Shown piece by piece: positions 15,088-15,751 of a stretch of 15,751 nt of DNA. Position 1 is the stretch's first letter; each line of letters opens with the position of its first letter. The notes under the pieces are model-generated. The model made no database searches and was not told the origin of the DNA. It saw only the letters and a program-made list of their open reading frames with translations. This stretch comes from an uncultured Porphyromonadaceae bacterium (lineage in GTDB: Bacteria > Bacteroidota > Bacteroidia > Bacteroidales > Muribaculaceae). Made by a program: the position numbers and the translations under genes. Location: assembly GCA_947177605.1 (NCBI GenBank), contig CAMWUX010000005.1, positions 1 to 15,751 on the forward strand, written 5' to 3'.

Positions 15088-15751
15088 ATGCGCAGATTAA
15101 TCTATTTCGTAATTGCCCTATGGGCGCTCACTCAGGCCTCTCCCATGCAAGCTATGAGCAAGGAAAGGCGTACCTTTCTGATCGACAGTATTTCGACTGT
15201 GCTGTCACAGACACAGACCACAGCCGACAGTATCCCTCTCCTTTATGACCTCTTCGACTTGTCGAGCGCTAAAGACAAAGTCGATGTAGGCCAGGAATTA
15301 CTGCGCACGGCCCTGCGCACATCCGACCGCGAGACGCAATACGACGTGATGCGCCGCCTTAGTTCCGCAATAGCCACATACCAGAGCGGGCAGTCAGAAA
15401 AGATACAGGAACTCATCAACATAGCCGAGAAGAAGCCGCAGACTACCGACCGCGACAATACGCTCACCTATCTGCGCGTGCAGAAGGTGATGAACGAATT
15501 TACATCCGACGCCGACTCCACCCAGCAACGCAAAGTGCATGAAGCGATACGCGAACGCGCCAACGGCACCGACGACCTATATAAGAAAGTGGTGGTGCTC
15601 TTCACCATCTGCCGCTATATGGTGAGCAATTCGCCCGGCGATATGGTGATCGACTACCTGGGGCAGCTATTCCGCCAGATACGCGCCCTGCCCGAGCGAT
15701 CCTATGCTCTCGAAAACACATTTCTCGTGCAGGCCTCAGTGATCTACACAC
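15088..15751 (+). CDS. Exported alpha-helical repeat protein, partial (N-terminal 221 codons); possibly a sensor kinase N-terminus
   Basis: The reading frame opens at the ATG at 15088 and stays open to the right edge, so the gene is incomplete here. Seen: signal peptide MRRLIYFVIALWALTQASPMQA (cleavage after about 22), then a soluble helical region without membrane segments. Helical pairs of TPR-like size recur, e.g. SIPLLYDLFDLSSAKDKV, GQELLRTALRTSDRETQYDV, RRLSSAIATYQSGQSEKIQ, and DDLYKKVVVLFTICRYMV. In Bacteroidales, an exported TPR-like domain of this kind is often the periplasmic sensor of a membrane histidine kinase, with the kinase part further on. That part is not visible, so kinase identity is only a guess; it could equally be a periplasmic scaffold. 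The gene is divergent from porU, sharing a 174-base regulatory region. Confidence 0.75.
   Translation, partial: MRRLIYFVIALWALTQASPMQAMSKERRTFLIDSISTVLSQTQTTADSIPLLYDLFDLSSAKDKVDVGQELLRTALRTSDRETQYDVMRRLSSAIATYQSGQSEKIQELINIAEKKPQTTDRDNTLTYLRVQKVMNEFTSDADSTQQRKVHEAIRERANGTDDLYKKVVVLFTICRYMVSNSPGDMVIDYLGQLFRQIRALPERSYALENTFLVQASVIYT

Noticed and set aside
1..15751. CRISPR arrays, insertion sequences, integrase or att sites, tRNA/rRNA genes, and defence-system genes
   Set aside because: No regularly spaced direct repeats, no transposase or recombinase motifs and no tRNA-like cloverleaf were seen. The helicase-nuclease looks like a housekeeping RecB/AddA-type enzyme rather than a defence component.

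Overview
The window reads as a chromosomal segment of a gut-type Bacteroidales bacterium, most likely a Muribaculaceae-like member with G+C a little above half. Four lines of evidence support this. Promoters match the Bacteroidota -33 TTG / -7 TAnnTTTG pattern. A GH92 mannosidase and a Wzi-family outer-membrane protein are present. There is a PorU-type sortase of the type IX secretion system (T9SS). Start codons lack clear Shine-Dalgarno sequences. No tRNA, rRNA, insertion sequence, CRISPR array or integration site was seen, and genes are tightly packed: the largest gap is 174 bases.

Layout. (1) 1-2496, minus strand: an exported GH92 alpha-mannosidase gene whose stop overlaps by four bases (ATGA) the start of queF, the preQ0 reductase of queuosine synthesis; queF runs off the left edge. 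(2) 2497-2605: a divergent promoter region. (3) 2606-5554, plus strand: fmt (methionyl-tRNA formyltransferase), a Wzi-family outer-membrane barrel gene and a small lipoprotein gene, separated by 1-2 bases and probably one transcript. (4) 5564-11421, minus strand: dnaX, a small lipoprotein gene, a SUI1/YciH-family gene and a RecB/AddA-type helicase-nuclease gene, with gaps of 19, 4 and 0 bases. Groups 3 and 4 converge with 9 bases between stop codons. (5) 11500-14913, minus strand: porU, the T9SS sortase. (6) 14914-15087: a divergent intergenic region with a hairpin and a promoter. (7) 15088 to the right edge, plus strand: the N-terminal part of an exported helical protein, possibly the sensor part of a histidine kinase.

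Functionally the window is mostly core genome: DNA replication and repair (dnaX, addA-like), translation (fmt, SUI1, queF) and the cell envelope (Wzi, two lipoproteins, PorU, GH92). I see no clear new defence or mobile system. The points most worth checking are small-scale: the lysine-rich GH92 tail that doubles as the queF start context, an 8-bp palindrome inside the dnaX promoter, a hairpin and fast out-of-frame stops exactly where dnaX leaves its ATPase core, a near-leaderless fmt promoter, and the porU/exported-helical-protein divergent pair.
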